A stretch of DNA of 64,000 bases from a virus. Position 1 is the stretch's first letter; each line of letters starts with the position of its first letter. The position numbers and the translations under genes are program-made. Location of the stretch: IMG/VR virus record IMGVR_UViG_3300032242_002041, positions 1 to 64,000 of that record; one strand, written 5' to 3'. This document shows, one piece after another, positions 26,836 to 35,413 of the stretch. The notes under the pieces are model-generated. The model was not told the origin of the DNA. It saw only the letters and a list, made by a program, of their open reading frames with translations, and did no database searches.

Positions 26836-29800
26836 TTAAAATCTCCCTACAGCAACTTCAATAATTTGAACGCTGTTATCTGTGATTGTTTCTAAACTCT
26901 TACCAATTACCACACCAGGTTGGAACCGACCAGCTTCAATTGCCATTGCAGTTCCTGGTACTGTACCAGACACGAGTATTTGTCCTTTTGTTACTGGTCC
27001 TTGTACCTGACATGGTACACGACCTGTTAATGCTACTGTTGCTGTCGTTGTTCCTTCAAGTCCGGCATTCATTACATAACTTGGATTTGTAGAAACAATG
27101 CCGGCTACACGAGAATCATGATCTGATGTAGACTGTGTAACTTCAGCATCCCCGTCAAAGATAACCACCGTACCGGGCGGATACTCCTCGTCGGCTGTGT
27201 ACATCTCAGCTAAGTCAGCGTAGAGTGCTGATGTTGCTTTGGCAAACACTGTATTGAAATATGTTGTAGCACTACCAATATTACCAACAGCATTGGCGTT
27301 GGCATTAACAATACTACCCACAGTAATTGTTCCAGTACTTACCGACAAGTTACCGCCGGTAATATTTCCACTTACACTCAATGAGCCAAGTGTGCCAACT
27401 GAGGTAATATTTGTTTGACTTGCTGTGGTGATTGTACCAACTAAACTTGCACCTGTTACAGCACCTGTTACCGATGCAGAACTACCAGTGATAACTCCGC
27501 CAGCAACACTAGCGGCAGTTACGCCACCTGTAACACTTGTTGAAGTACCAGTAATAACTCCACCTGCTACTGAGGCAGCTGTAACGCCACCGCTTACGCT
27601 GGCACTTGCACCACTTACGGCACCTGTTACACTTGCTGAACTACCAGTGATTACACCACCAACTGTACTTGCAGCTGTTTGTGAGCCAGTAACACTTGTT
27701 GAAGTGCCAGTGATAACTCCGCCAGCAACACTAGAGGCTGTTACACCACCTGTTACTGATACCGATGTGCCTGTAATTACACCACCAACAACACTTGCGC
27801 CAGTTACAGCACCAGTAGCACTTACTACGCCGCCAATATACAAACCAGTAGTAGCAAACACTGCCACGTTGCTCGTTCCGCCGATGGTGATGTTGGCGTT
27901 ACCATTTTGAGTTTGTATATCAATCATGGTTGTACCATTTTGAATACGATCGCCCAAGATGTTACCAGTCAAGGTAGCGTTACCTGTTACAGTCAAATCG
28001 CCATTGATTTGTAATCCGCTATTGGCAAACACAGCCACGTTAGGTGTGCCATTAATTGATATAGCCAAGTTACCGCCGCCTGCACCAATATTGGCTTGGC
28101 TAGTACCGTTTACAATAGCTGAGAATGTTCCGCCTGAGCCAACGGTAGCGCCAAAGTCATCAATCCAGTAGTAGCTAGTACCGTCAAATGTGTAACGATA
28201 CTGTACGTTGGTTGTGGTGTTGTACCAGAAATCACCAACTGTTGGGCTGGCAGGAGCAGTTCCACTTGATGTTGAACGCACACCGCCGCCCACAATGTTA
28301 CCCGAAGTACTGATTAATCCTGTGGATAAGATGTTTCCACCAGTTACGTTGCCACTTGCGCTTACTACACCAGTGACATATTCACCAGTTGTTGCCCAAA
28401 CTACCACGTTACTTGTGCCGCCTACGCTTGCTGCAATATTGCCACCTGAGGCAGTTACAGTTACGTTACTGTTGCCTAAGTTGATATTGGCCACGCTGGT
28501 AATAACGCCTGTCAATGATGCACCGTTACCTAAAATATAATTGCCAGTGATGTTACCTGTGGCACTAACAATGCCGCCAGTTAATATGTTACCACCAGTA
28601 ATATTACCAGAACCAGAAATGCTTCCACCAGAACCTGGAAGTACAATGTTGCCGCCTGTGATGTTGCCTGTAGCACTAACAATGCCGCCAGTTAGGACAT
28701 TACCACCTGTTACGTTGCCGCTCGCACTGACAGTTGCACCACTTACAGCACCAGTAACACTTGTACTTGACCCTGTGATAACACCACCCACTGTGCTTGC
28801 AGCAGTTTGTGATCCGGTTACGCTGGTACTTGTACCTGTAATTACTCCACCTACAGTACTAGCGGCAGTTTGACTGCCGGTGACACTGGTGCTTGTTCCT
28901 GTAATTACACCACCCACTGTACTAGCAGCAGTTTGTGTTCCTGTAACACTTGTACTTGTACCGGTGATTACACCACCAACTGTACTGGCAGCTGTTTGAC
29001 TACCGGTTACACTTGTACTTGTTCCAGTAATAACTCCACCTGCTACTGAAGCAGCAGTAACGCCACCTGACACACTTGCACTGGCACCACTTACGGCACC
29101 TGTAACACTAACACTCGAACCAGTGATTACTCCACCTACTGTACTAGCAGCAGTTTGGCTACCAGTTACACTTGTGCTTGTTCCGGTTATGACACCACCC
29201 ACTGTACTTGCTGCTGTTTGTGTTCCTGTAACACTTGTACTTGTACCAGTAATTACACCGCCGGCAACACTGGCTGCTGTTACACCACCCGATACACTGG
29301 CACTTGCTCCTTGAACAGCACCAGTGACACTAGCACTTGATCCAGTGATCACGCCACCTACTGTACTTGCAGCAGTTTGTGATCCGGTTACGCTGGTACT
29401 TGTACCAGTAATAACTCCACCTACTGTACTTGCCGCTGTTTGTGTACCTGTGACACTTGTTGACGTACCAGTGATCACACCGCCCACAGTTGAAGCAGCA
29501 GTTACTGTGCCTGTTACTGATACGTTTGTACCTGTATGATTTGTTGCTGAAATGTTACCGCCAGTGATGTTACCAGTTGACGATATTGTGCCGGCAGTAG
29601 CTAAATTACCGCCTGTAATTGTACCGCCCACTGACAAAGCATTTGTTGTTTGAGTAAATGTAAATGCTGAGGATCCAGCCAAGTTACCGCTGTTGTTATA
29701 CTGAATTTGTGTATTTGAGCCGCCTGCTGTTACGTTACCGCTGATACTACCAGCAAACGCACCAACAAAGTAACCGGCTGTGGTGATGTTGCCAGTAGAA

Positions 29801-32175
29801 CTGATAATACCACCTGTTAAGACATTACCACCTGTTACGTTGCCTGTGGCACTTACTGTACCTGCTGTGGCTAAATTACCACCAGTTACTGTACTTGTAG
29901 CACTGATACCTACGTTGGTTGTCCAAGCATTGGCTACTGTAGCATAAGTCCAGTTTGTTAACGGTGTACCTTGTGGTCCTACGTTAAGACCTGCACCATT
30001 GATATTGGCATAGGTAGTTTGATTATTGGCCAGTTCAATGTATAAATCATTAACTGTAATTACGTTGCTGTTAATAAATGTTACGTTTCCTTGAACATTT
30101 AAGTTGCCAAGGATATTAGCATTGTTTGAAACAACCAAATTACCAACGGTGGCAGTTCCAGTGGCGCTTACCTGACCACCTGTATTGATATTGCCACCTG
30201 TTACATTGGCACTTACTGAAACACTTGTACCGGTAATTACACCACCAGCAACACTGGCGGCAGTAACTCCGCCTGTAACACTTGTACTTGTTCCAGTAAT
30301 AACTCCACCTGCTACTGAGGCTGCTGTTACACCACCTGACACACTTGCACTGGCACCACTTACGGCACCTGTAACACTAACACTCGAACCAGTGATTACT
30401 CCACCTACTGTACTAGCAGCAGTTTGGCTACCAGTAACGCTTGTACTTGAGCCAGTAATTACTCCACCAGCAACACTAGCAGCAGTAACGCCACCTGATA
30501 CACTTGCACTGGCACCACTTACAGCACCCGTTACCGATGTGCTTGAGCCGGTGATTACGCCACCCACTGTTGAAGCAGCTGTTTGACTGCCAGTGACACT
30601 TGTTGAAGTGCCGGTGATTACACCACCAGCAACAGATGCGGCAGTAACGCCACCTGATACGCTAGCACTGGCACCACTTACAGCACCGGTTACTGATGTG
30701 CTTGACCCTGTGATAACACCGCCAACTGTACTAGCGGCAGTTTGACTGCCAGTTACACTTGTACTTGTTCCTGTAATTACACCACCTGCAACTGAGGCAG
30801 CAGTTACAGCGCCACTAACACTTGTACTTGTTCCGGTGATTACACCACCTACAGTACTTGCAGCTGTTTGTGTTCCTGTTACGCTGGTACTTGTACCAGT
30901 AATAACGCCGCCAGCAACTGATGCGGCAGTAACGCCACCTGATACACTTGCACTTGCGCCTTGAACGGCACCTGTTACGCTTGTTGAACTACCAGTGATC
31001 ACACCACCCACAGTACTTGCCGCTGTTTGTGTACCAGTTACACTTGTTGAAGTACCTGTGATTACACCACCCACTGTTGAGGCAGCTGTTTGGCTACCAG
31101 TGACACTTGTGCTTGTTCCTGTAATAACACCGCCCACTGTTGAGGCAGCTGTTTGGCTACCAGTGACACTTGTGCTTGTTCCTGTAATTACTCCACCTAC
31201 TGTACTAGCGGCAGTTGCAGTACCAGTGACTGATACTGATGTACCGACGTGTGCGGTACCTGTATTACCAATTGTAGCGGCACTTACAGTACCACCAACG
31301 ATACTGGCTAATGCGTTACCAATAGTAGCGGCATTAACAGTAGCAGCCAATACTGTACCTGTGCCACTTACTGTACCTGTTCCATAGTTGACGTTGCCAC
31401 CTGTTACGTTGCCAGTCACACTTGCTGACGTACCAGTAATAACACCGCCTACTGTACTTGCCGCTGTTTGTGTACCAGTAACACTTGTACTTGTTCCTGT
31501 GATCACGCCACCAGCAACAGATGCGGCTGTTACTCCACCTGATACACTTGCACTGGCACCACTTACAGCACCTGTGACACTGGCACTTGATCCAGTGATA
31601 ACACCACCCACTGTACTAGCGGCAGTTACTGTGCCTGTTACTGATACGTTTGTACCAGTGTGATTTGTTGCTGAAACGTTACCGGCAATGACGTTGCCAG
31701 TGACACTTAATAATCCGGTGATATATTCGCCTGTGGTGGCAAACACTGCTACGTTAGCAGTTCCGCCAACGCTGACAGCAACGTTGCCGCCAGATGTACC
31801 AATGTTGACATTGGATGTGCCGTTGGTGATATTGCTGGCGTTAAAGCTGACCACGTTGTTACTGATACTGGTAACACGACCTTTGGAGTCAACTGTTACA
31901 GTAGGAATACTTGTACTGTTACCATATGTTCCAGCAGTCACACCTGAGTTGGCCAAGGTAGTAGTGATTGCAGTTTGACCAGAACCAGTGACATCGCCGG
32001 TTAAACTAATAGTTTGATTTTGAGTAAGGTTAATGATAGCATCGCTACCATTATTGATCTTGGTAAACAAATTACCATCGTTTGTGTTGATAGCCAATTC
32101 GCCCAGAGCCAAACTACCTGTGGTTGGTACAGCATTTGCTATGGCATTGCGTTTTAATAAAATTTGATTACTCAT
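26836..32175 (-). CDS. Giant repeat fibre (1779 aa) with G2-like C-terminal domain
   Basis: It starts MSNQILLKRNAIANAVPT, like the 830-residue fibre, and ends with the same C-terminal domain (LYADLAEMYTADEEYPPGT, then VALTGRVPC and VAVGRF). Most of the length consists of 21-residue units in several variants (QTAASTVGGVITG, GVTAASVAGGVITG, AVSGASASVSG) repeated dozens of times. Two W/Y-rich modules appear, around INGAGLNVGPQGTPLTNW and GDFWYNTTTNVQYRY. These variants behave as a mosaic, as if duplicated and shuffled. It is a receptor or particle-surface fibre; whether it is a side fibre or an auxiliary fibre is unknown. Confidence 0.78.
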   Translation of the reverse strand: MSNQILLKRNAIANAVPTTGSLALGELAINTNDGNLFTKINNGSDAIINLTQNQTISLTGDVTGSGQTAITTTLANSGVTAGTYGNSTSIPTVTVDSKGRVTSISNNVVSFNASNITNGTSNVNIGTSGGNVAVSVGGTANVAVFATTGEYITGLLSVTGNVIAGNVSATNHTGTNVSVTGTVTAASTVGGVITGSSASVTGAVSGASASVSGGVTAASVAGGVITGTSTSVTGTQTAASTVGGVITGTSASVTGNVTGGNVNYGTGTVSGTGTVLAATVNAATIGNALASIVGGTVSAATIGNTGTAHVGTSVSVTGTATAASTVGGVITGTSTSVTGSQTAASTVGGVITGTSTSVTGSQTAASTVGGVITGTSTSVTGTQTAASTVGGVITGSSTSVTGAVQGASASVSGGVTAASVAGGVITGTSTSVTGTQTAASTVGGVITGTSTSVSGAVTAASVAGGVITGTSTSVTGSQTAASTVGGVITGSSTSVTGAVSGASASVSGGVTAASVAGGVITGTSTSVTGSQTAASTVGGVITGSSTSVTGAVSGASASVSGGVTAASVAGGVITGSSTSVTGSQTAASTVGGVITGSSVSVTGAVSGASASVSGGVTAASVAGGVITGTSTSVTGGVTAASVAGGVITGTSVSVSANVTGGNINTGGQVSATGTATVGNLVVSNNANILGNLNVQGNVTFINSNVITVNDLYIELANNQTTYANINGAGLNVGPQGTPLTNWTYATVANAWTTNVGISATSTVTGGNLATAGTVSATGNVTGGNVLTGGIISSTGNITTAGYFVGAFAGSISGNVTAGGSNTQIQYNNSGNLAGSSAFTFTQTTNALSVGGTITGGNLATAGTISSTGNITGGNISATNHTGTNVSVTGTVTAASTVGGVITGTSTSVTGTQTAASTVGGVITGTSTSVTGSQTAASTVGGVITGSSASVTGAVQGASASVSGGVTAASVAGGVITGTSTSVTGTQTAASTVGGVITGTSTSVTGSQTAASTVGGVITGSSVSVTGAVSGASASVSGGVTAASVAGGVITGTSTSVTGSQTAASTVGGVITGTSTSVTGTQTAASTVGGVITGTSTSVTGSQTAASTVGGVITGTSTSVTGSQTAASTVGGVITGSSTSVTGAVSGATVSASGNVTGGNVLTGGIVSATGNITGGNIVLPGSGGSISGSGNITGGNILTGGIVSATGNITGNYILGNGASLTGVITSVANINLGNSNVTVTASGGNIAASVGGTSNVVVWATTGEYVTGVVSASGNVTGGNILSTGLISTSGNIVGGGVRSTSSGTAPASPTVGDFWYNTTTNVQYRYTFDGTSYYWIDDFGATVGSGGTFSAIVNGTSQANIGAGGGNLAISINGTPNVAVFANSGLQINGDLTVTGNATLTGNILGDRIQNGTTMIDIQTQNGNANITIGGTSNVAVFATTGLYIGGVVSATGAVTGASVVGGVITGTSVSVTGGVTASSVAGGVITGTSTSVTGSQTAASTVGGVITGSSASVTGAVSGASASVSGGVTAASVAGGVITGTSTSVTGGVTAASVAGGVITGSSASVTGAVTGASLVGTITTASQTNITSVGTLGSLSVSGNITGGNLSVSTGTITVGSIVNANANAVGNIGSATTYFNTVFAKATSALYADLAEMYTADEEYPPGTVVIFDGDAEVTQSTSDHDSRVAGIVSTNPSYVMNAGLEGTTTATVALTGRVPCQVQGPVTKGQILVSGTVPGTAMAIEAGRFQPGVVIGKSLETITDNSVQIIEVAVGRF

Positions 32176-32183
32176 AATCTATC

Positions 32184-33029
32184 CTAATATGATCCTGCAT
32201 CTACTACCTGGAAGTCGTTAATTATCTTATACCACGACGTCCACGTTCCACTATAAAGTGTTCTATCCCACTGGATTTTCGCATTATTCAATGTTACTGT
32301 TCCAGGGTAAAATGTTTGTGTTGTTGTTGCTCCACTTGTCAACACTACTAATAATCCTGTATACACTGTACTATCTACTGGGGCTCCGGTTACACCGCTC
32401 CACGAGGTACGATTTACATTGTATGTTCCCATATTTATCAAGCTATTCCAATTATCTGTGTCTGAGCCACGATCTATGGCCACATTAGGAGCGACAATGT
32501 TGCCGGTGACACTGAGCGTTCCTACTATTACTGTACCGGTCGAACTTACTGTTAATACATTGGCCACACCGGCGCTACTAATAGTCACATTGGCATTGCT
32601 GTTGACTACAACATTGCTAGAGCCGCTTGAAATTGAGTTTGCTGAATAGTTTTGTGTGAATACCAGGGCTGTAGACCCAATTAAGATTGGGTTATCGGTG
32701 ATCAATTTCCACTGAGTATCGGCATATATGGAACCCTCAGTGACCATGATGATCATGCCAGCTTCAATTTCGCCGTTGTCGTTGCCGTCACTTGTTCTAG
32801 CCCAGGTACCGTTGGAGCCTGTGCCCACTGTGGCTACATAGTAAAGGCCGTTTTGACTGGCTGTAGTTTGCCCTGTAACCAAAACTCTATCGTTTTGAAC
32901 AAGAGTTACACCGTCAACCACAGTTGGGGTGCCGCCTGCTAGTGTGACGTTGGTTACAGTAACTACACGAGTAGCTTGCTTGTAATCAAGGTTAAAAATC
33001 TGCGCGGCACGCGGTCTAGTTAAGGCCAT
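32184..33029 (-). CDS. Fibre tip protein with pyocin-knob-like end (281 aa)
   Basis: The start MALTRPRAAQIFNLDYKQA leads to a domain found in tail fibres, VTLVQNDRVLVTGQTTAS followed by QNGLYYVATVGTG and GTWARTSDGND, which is related to a block in the two long fibres. The C-terminal half ends with GTWTSWYKIINDFQVVDAGSY, matching pyocin-knob carbohydrate-binding ends in the W-x-x-WYKI motif. This suggests a short receptor-binding fibre. An ACTAAATA box lies upstream. The ending VVDAGSY resembles TIDGGTY of the 1477-residue fibre. Confidence 0.75.
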   Translation of the reverse strand: MALTRPRAAQIFNLDYKQATRVVTVTNVTLAGGTPTVVDGVTLVQNDRVLVTGQTTASQNGLYYVATVGTGSNGTWARTSDGNDNGEIEAGMIIMVTEGSIYADTQWKLITDNPILIGSTALVFTQNYSANSISSGSSNVVVNSNANVTISSAGVANVLTVSSTGTVIVGTLSVTGNIVAPNVAIDRGSDTDNWNSLINMGTYNVNRTSWSGVTGAPVDSTVYTGLLVVLTSGATTTQTFYPGTVTLNNAKIQWDRTLYSGTWTSWYKIINDFQVVDAGSY

Positions 33030-33050
33030 AGTCTATCCAGTATTAGCTAA

Positions 33051-33058
33051 TATTTAGT
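33051..33058 (-). promoter_or_regulatory. Late-promoter-like box ACTAAATA
   Basis: It lies 21 nt upstream of ATG 33029, with a weak GGATAG before the start. Confidence 0.4.
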
Positions 33059-33059
33059 C

Positions 33060-33090
33060 AAAAAAACAAATAGGGCTTAGAGCCCTATTT
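33060..33090 (-). terminator. Rho-independent terminator after the pirin gene
   Basis: A 10-bp stem, AAATAGGGCT with AGCCCTATTT and a 3-nt loop (33068-33090), is followed on the minus strand by GTTTTTT. It ends the pirin and GPG-protein transcripts. Confidence 0.75.
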
Positions 33091-33108
33091 TGTAATAAAA
33101 TTTATTGT

Positions 33109-33780
33109 TTAAACCAGGTCAAACAAGATCATTTCTGATTCCGCAGGATTGAGTATTTCTATTTCTATTTCATTTTCAAAACTCAATCCGTCGCCTTCTA
33201 CTACCGGTTGATCGTTTATAGTAGCTGTACCTGTGACTACGTATAGATAATAGTGACGGCTAGGATCAATCCAGTAGGTAAAATCTTCGGTAAAAATGCC
33301 GGCTAACAAACGGGCATCTTGATGTATAGGCAGATACTCAGTTATGTTACAAAAACAGTTGAGTTTGTCCTCACGAGAGAACTGGTGCCAGACATGTGCA
33401 GGTTTGGTATCCAGCTTGTTGGGCTGTATCCATAACTGTAAGTAACGATTAGGAGTGTTGGCAGTATTACCTTCGGTATGGCTTATACCTGATCCACAAC
33501 TCATACGCTGAACAGCACCAGCAGGTACTTCTACATCATTACCAAGACTATCCACATGATGGCTGCTACCTTCTACAACATAGCCAAAGATTTCCATGTT
33601 CTTGTGTTCATGCCAAGGTACTTGCCAGGCATACTGAACACGGTCATCATTGATGGTTTGAAGGTCGCTATAGTTCATATAGCGACTGTCGTAATAACTA
33701 GGGAAACTAAACGTCCTGTAACTGTTTATAAAATCTGCTCTAGGATTTCCCCTAGTATTAGCAGGACGATGTAATATCAT
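33109..33780 (-). CDS. Pirin-family bicupin dioxygenase-like protein
   Basis: The 223-residue protein has the pirin layout: FPSYYDSRYMNYSDL, WHEHKNMEIFGYVVEGSS, then GSGISHTEGN and, in the C-terminal cupin, YYLYVVTGTATIND. The Fe ligands His57, His59, His101 and Glu103 fall at the same spacing as those of human pirin (56, 58, 101, 103). Bacterial members (YhhW-type) degrade quercetin or act as redox-linked regulators. It directly abuts the next gene (TAA-ATG) and is followed by a terminator. A metabolic enzyme between fibre genes is unusual; it may target a host surface or redox molecule, which is inference. Confidence 0.85.
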   Translation of the reverse strand: MILHRPANTRGNPRADFINSYRTFSFPSYYDSRYMNYSDLQTINDDRVQYAWQVPWHEHKNMEIFGYVVEGSSHHVDSLGNDVEVPAGAVQRMSCGSGISHTEGNTANTPNRYLQLWIQPNKLDTKPAHVWHQFSREDKLNCFCNITEYLPIHQDARLLAGIFTEDFTYWIDPSRHYYLYVVTGTATINDQPVVEGDGLSFENEIEIEILNPAESEMILFDLV

Positions 33781-34326
33781 TTAGCACCATTGATTTGTGT
33801 TAACGATATTTGGTGTAATTATTGTAAATGTAGCAGGTAAGTTCCAAGTTCCTGCTAATGTGTAAATAGGACCGTTGTAGTAACCAGTTCCAGAAGTTTG
33901 CCAGATAGGATTAGCGGTATCAACCACACCCATATCCAACCATGCGTTATTGTCGCCGGCGTCATACAAACGCATAACGACCACACCAGATGCAAGTGTG
34001 CTACCGGCTCCCCAGACCACATTGAACATATAAGCATCAGTGCTGGGATTCAATCCATTACTGGCCCAGTACGCACGAATCTCAGCAAGTTTGGCAGGAC
34101 TACCGCCGTTGTTTAAACTTAAACTAGGCTCCCAAAATGCTTCTCCTGGACCACTTTGTCCAGTAGTGGTAAATCCTATGTTACCGTTAGGGGATATATA
34201 GTTTCCACCATAGGAAATAGTAAAGTCTGTTGAACTTAGTGAAAATGATGCTCCACTGCTAACACCTATGCCCCAGCCAGGTCCTATGCTTACTCCGGGT
34301 CCTATTGATACGTTATATGCTACCAT
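33781..34326 (-). CDS. GPG-tagged virion protein 1
   Basis: The 181-residue protein begins MVAYNVSIGPGVSIGPGWGIG, with two GPG units, then a beta-rich domain (SFSLSSTDFTISYGG, FNVVWGAGSTLASGVV) and ends with TFTIITPNIVNTNQWC. The domain resembles the next two proteins, which also contain W-GAGS or WSSGS and a final PATF motif. No enzyme motif is visible. It follows the pirin without a gap. A small adhesin or decoration protein is the best guess from context. Confidence 0.6.
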   Translation of the reverse strand: MVAYNVSIGPGVSIGPGWGIGVSSGASFSLSSTDFTISYGGNYISPNGNIGFTTTGQSGPGEAFWEPSLSLNNGGSPAKLAEIRAYWASNGLNPSTDAYMFNVVWGAGSTLASGVVVMRLYDAGDNNAWLDMGVVDTANPIWQTSGTGYYNGPIYTLAGTWNLPATFTIITPNIVNTNQWC

Positions 34327-34348
34327 GATTTGTTTTCCTTAATGTTGT

Positions 34349-34903
34349 TTAACACCAACCGCCCTTGTTAATGGCCGGAGTTACCAAAGTGAATGTTGCT
34401 GGGAACAAAAATGTGCCGGCAAGTTCTTGAGTAGTGTTGTTGTTGGGTGGATCAGTATTCCAGCCTGTGACTGTAGTGTCTACTGGAGCAATAAAAAGAT
34501 TGCCAGTAGAATTACTTGTTCCAGACATTATGACATATCCGTTAGTAATACTACTGCCGGCTCCCCAGGTAACTGACCATAAAGCAGCTTGATTGGCGCT
34601 TGTCAGCACGTTTGAGTTCTGTAAGTTAGTGAAGAAATCTGCAACAGGTTGACTGTTGATGTTTACATAGTAAGGACTAAATGCCGTGTAGTTAAAATTA
34701 GAGCTATCAGGAGGAATGTTGGAAAGATTTACAATAAATCCATCTACTCCGTTTGTGCCCACTGGTGTAGGATAGTCAACTGTGGCTGAATTATTGTAGG
34801 AATATCCTGTGGTAAAGTCAGATGACTGTAGCGTGATTGAATGTCCGCTACTAATACTAAATCCTGGTCCTATGCTGAATCCTGGTCCTATGCTGAATGA
34901 CAT
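34349..34903 (-). CDS. GPG-tagged virion protein 2
   Basis: The 184-residue protein begins MSFSIGPGFSIGPGFSISSG and shares the middle WSVTWGAGSSITNGYVIM and the end FLFPATFTLVTPAINKGGWC with protein 1 (AIN-WC versus NQWC ends). The ending cysteine, preceded by W, is shared by both. It is thus a tandem paralogue of 33781..34326. Its function is unknown. Confidence 0.6.
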   Translation of the reverse strand: MSFSIGPGFSIGPGFSISSGHSITLQSSDFTTGYSYNNSATVDYPTPVGTNGVDGFIVNLSNIPPDSSNFNYTAFSPYYVNINSQPVADFFTNLQNSNVLTSANQAALWSVTWGAGSSITNGYVIMSGTSNSTGNLFIAPVDTTVTGWNTDPPNNNTTQELAGTFLFPATFTLVTPAINKGGWC

Positions 34904-34913
34904 GTGTTATTCC

Positions 34914-35357
34914 TTAGCTAAATGTAACTGGGAATATGAACGTTGCTGGGAAACTGACCACATCATTCATAAAGAATACAATCACGCCAGGTTGTCCAGA
35001 TTGATCATTTTGTTGAAGATTGACTGTCATTGTAGTAGTTGTGCTTCCAGATGACCAGGTCACAGTTCGATTGCCTGTGCCGTAGGTACTAAAGAATGCT
35101 TGATTATTGGCAGTTAGATAACTGACAGCAACACCGTTTGAAGTACTTCCAGACCCACTGGTGGCGTTGAGAATAAATCCATTGCTGATCATTGTGGCTG
35201 TTTGGTCTTCTATCCATTGCTGACTGTTGCCACTCTGAGTCATCTCGGTGAAGCCAACGACTCCGTTACTGCCGCTAGGGCCAGCGCCGCCGCCTGTGCC
35301 TACTGTCCATCCAGGTCCTACTGTCCAGCCTGGTCCAAATGTTGTTGGTGCTACCAT
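34914..35357 (-). CDS. GPG-tagged virion protein 3
   Basis: The 147-residue protein begins MVAPTTFGPGWTVGPGWTVG, then a Gly/Ser region and a domain ending FPATFIFPVTFS. It shares SGSGSTSNGVAVSYL with the V/I-x-x-SGxxV pattern of the other two. It lacks the terminal WC. An AAAGGAT before the ATG gives a good ribosome-binding site. It is the first gene transcribed of the three paralogues and follows the S74 fibre gene. Confidence 0.6.
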   Translation of the reverse strand: MVAPTTFGPGWTVGPGWTVGTGGGAGPSGSNGVVGFTEMTQSGNSQQWIEDQTATMISNGFILNATSGSGSTSNGVAVSYLTANNQAFFSTYGTGNRTVTWSSGSTTTTMTVNLQQNDQSGQPGVIVFFMNDVVSFPATFIFPVTFS

Positions 35358-35413
35358 ACGTCGTTATCCTTTGTTAATGTTAGTACCGGGCTGTTACACC
35401 CGGCACTGTCTTT

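Larger units (their letters stand above)
22400..32175 (-). repeat. 63-nt tandem repeat arrays encoding 21-residue fibre units
   Basis: Units of 63 nt, coding for [ST]xSVTGxxTAASxxGGVITG-like stretches, recur in long runs across two adjacent fibre genes, with shorter runs in 19905..22397. Copies differ by scattered, mostly synonymous changes. There are no spacers, so this is not a CRISPR array. The reverse strand of these repeats also stays open and gives false Pro-rich reading frames. Confidence 0.85.

Noticed and set aside
22400-32175. Repeat arrays as a possible CRISPR
   Set aside because: The units are coding, contiguous and in frame, with no spacers and no cas genes.
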